Of a stretch of 64,000 bases of DNA, positions 63,976 to 64,000 are shown piece after piece (the stretch's first letter is position 1; every line of letters begins with the position of its first letter). The notes beneath the pieces were generated by a model, which was not told where the DNA came from, made no database searches, and was given only the letters and a program-made list of their open reading frames with translations. The stretch is from Actinomycetes bacterium (lineage in GTDB: Bacteria > Actinomycetota > Aquicultoria > Aquicultorales > Aquicultoraceae), in NCBI GenBank assembly GCA_021794835.1, contig JAJYQA010000029.1:111090-175089 (forward strand), in the 5' to 3' direction. A program made the translations under genes and the position numbers.

Positions 63976-64000
63976 ATGCACCATAGTATCAATTCTATTT
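63976..64000 (+). CDS. Start of a gene cut by the window edge
   Basis: ATG at 63976, 6 nt after AAGGAGGT, followed by eight in-frame codons (MHHSINSI). Too short to identify. In many genomes hrcA follows hemW, but this start does not resemble HrcA. Confidence 0.5.

Overview
The window reads as a chromosome segment of a deep-branching, probably anaerobic, nitrogen-fixing bacterium. The order polA, rpsA (S1), coaE, lytic transglycosylase, uvrB resembles the polA-rpsA-coaE-uvrB block typical of Actinobacteria, and the kinase/phosphatase/PucR/SHOCT content would fit a deep actinobacterial lineage. That assignment is an inference from gene order, not from a marker search. UGA is used as an ordinary stop here (nifH, nifEN, modC, the Ser/Thr kinase gene). 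In two places, however, an in-frame UGA stands exactly where the protein family has its functional cysteine, so the organism very probably decodes selenocysteine.

Layout. 0-13.5 kb: two DJ-1/PfpI-like proteins without the catalytic cysteine, a muconolactone-isomerase-like small protein, a peroxiredoxin whose peroxidatic residue is encoded by UGA (missed by the ORF track), dapA, a sugar kinase, a DUF255 thioredoxin-domain protein, an epimerase, an Fe-S protein, a cation diffusion facilitator and an OmpR-type two-component system. 13.5-18.9 kb: a PucR regulator, then a decayed stretch with an ABC-permease tail, trmO, a 5'-truncated methyltransferase, a hydrolase and a broken ynfA, interspersed with perfect DNA dyads. 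18.9-24.0 kb: a GC-richer module with Ser/Thr kinase, glutamine-synthetase-like enzyme, amino-acid permease and PP2C phosphatase. 24.0-27.3 kb: SHOCT protein and cytochrome c between 66-bp direct repeats, PAP2 phosphatase, and a DedA-metallophosphoesterase fusion.

27.4-41.0 kb is a molybdenum nitrogenase locus: an NhaD/ArsB-type transporter with nifQ on the minus strand, then nifH, nifD, nifK, a fused nifEN, nifX, nifI1, nifI2, fdxB, nifB, modA and modC on the plus strand. nifD is split by a UGA at codon 68. This aligns with Azotobacter vinelandii NifD Cys62, a ligand of the P-cluster. Reading through it restores a full-length NifD (483 residues) with every other ligand present. This is the most interesting signal of the window: a candidate nitrogenase with a selenocysteine-ligated P-cluster. 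The gaps of this locus are packed with dispersed repeats, one of which sits in frame inside nifE and another of which forms the C-terminus of ModC.

41.4-49.3 kb holds housekeeping genes (polA, rpsA, coaE, transglycosylase, uvrB). 49.5-55.8 kb holds a membrane LuxR-type regulator and a three-gene molybdopterin oxidoreductase operon in B-C-A order (tetrathionate/polysulfide/selenate reductase type). 55.9-57.1 kb is a RAYT-type transposase bounded by about 29-bp inverted repeats. 57-64 kb: an SRPBCC protein, a frameshifted HsdR-N-like pseudogene, an ABC exporter, a PAS-PAS-GAF-SpoIIE phosphatase, hemW and the start of another gene whose ribosome binding site lies in a hairpin. I found no rRNA, tRNA or CRISPR array.
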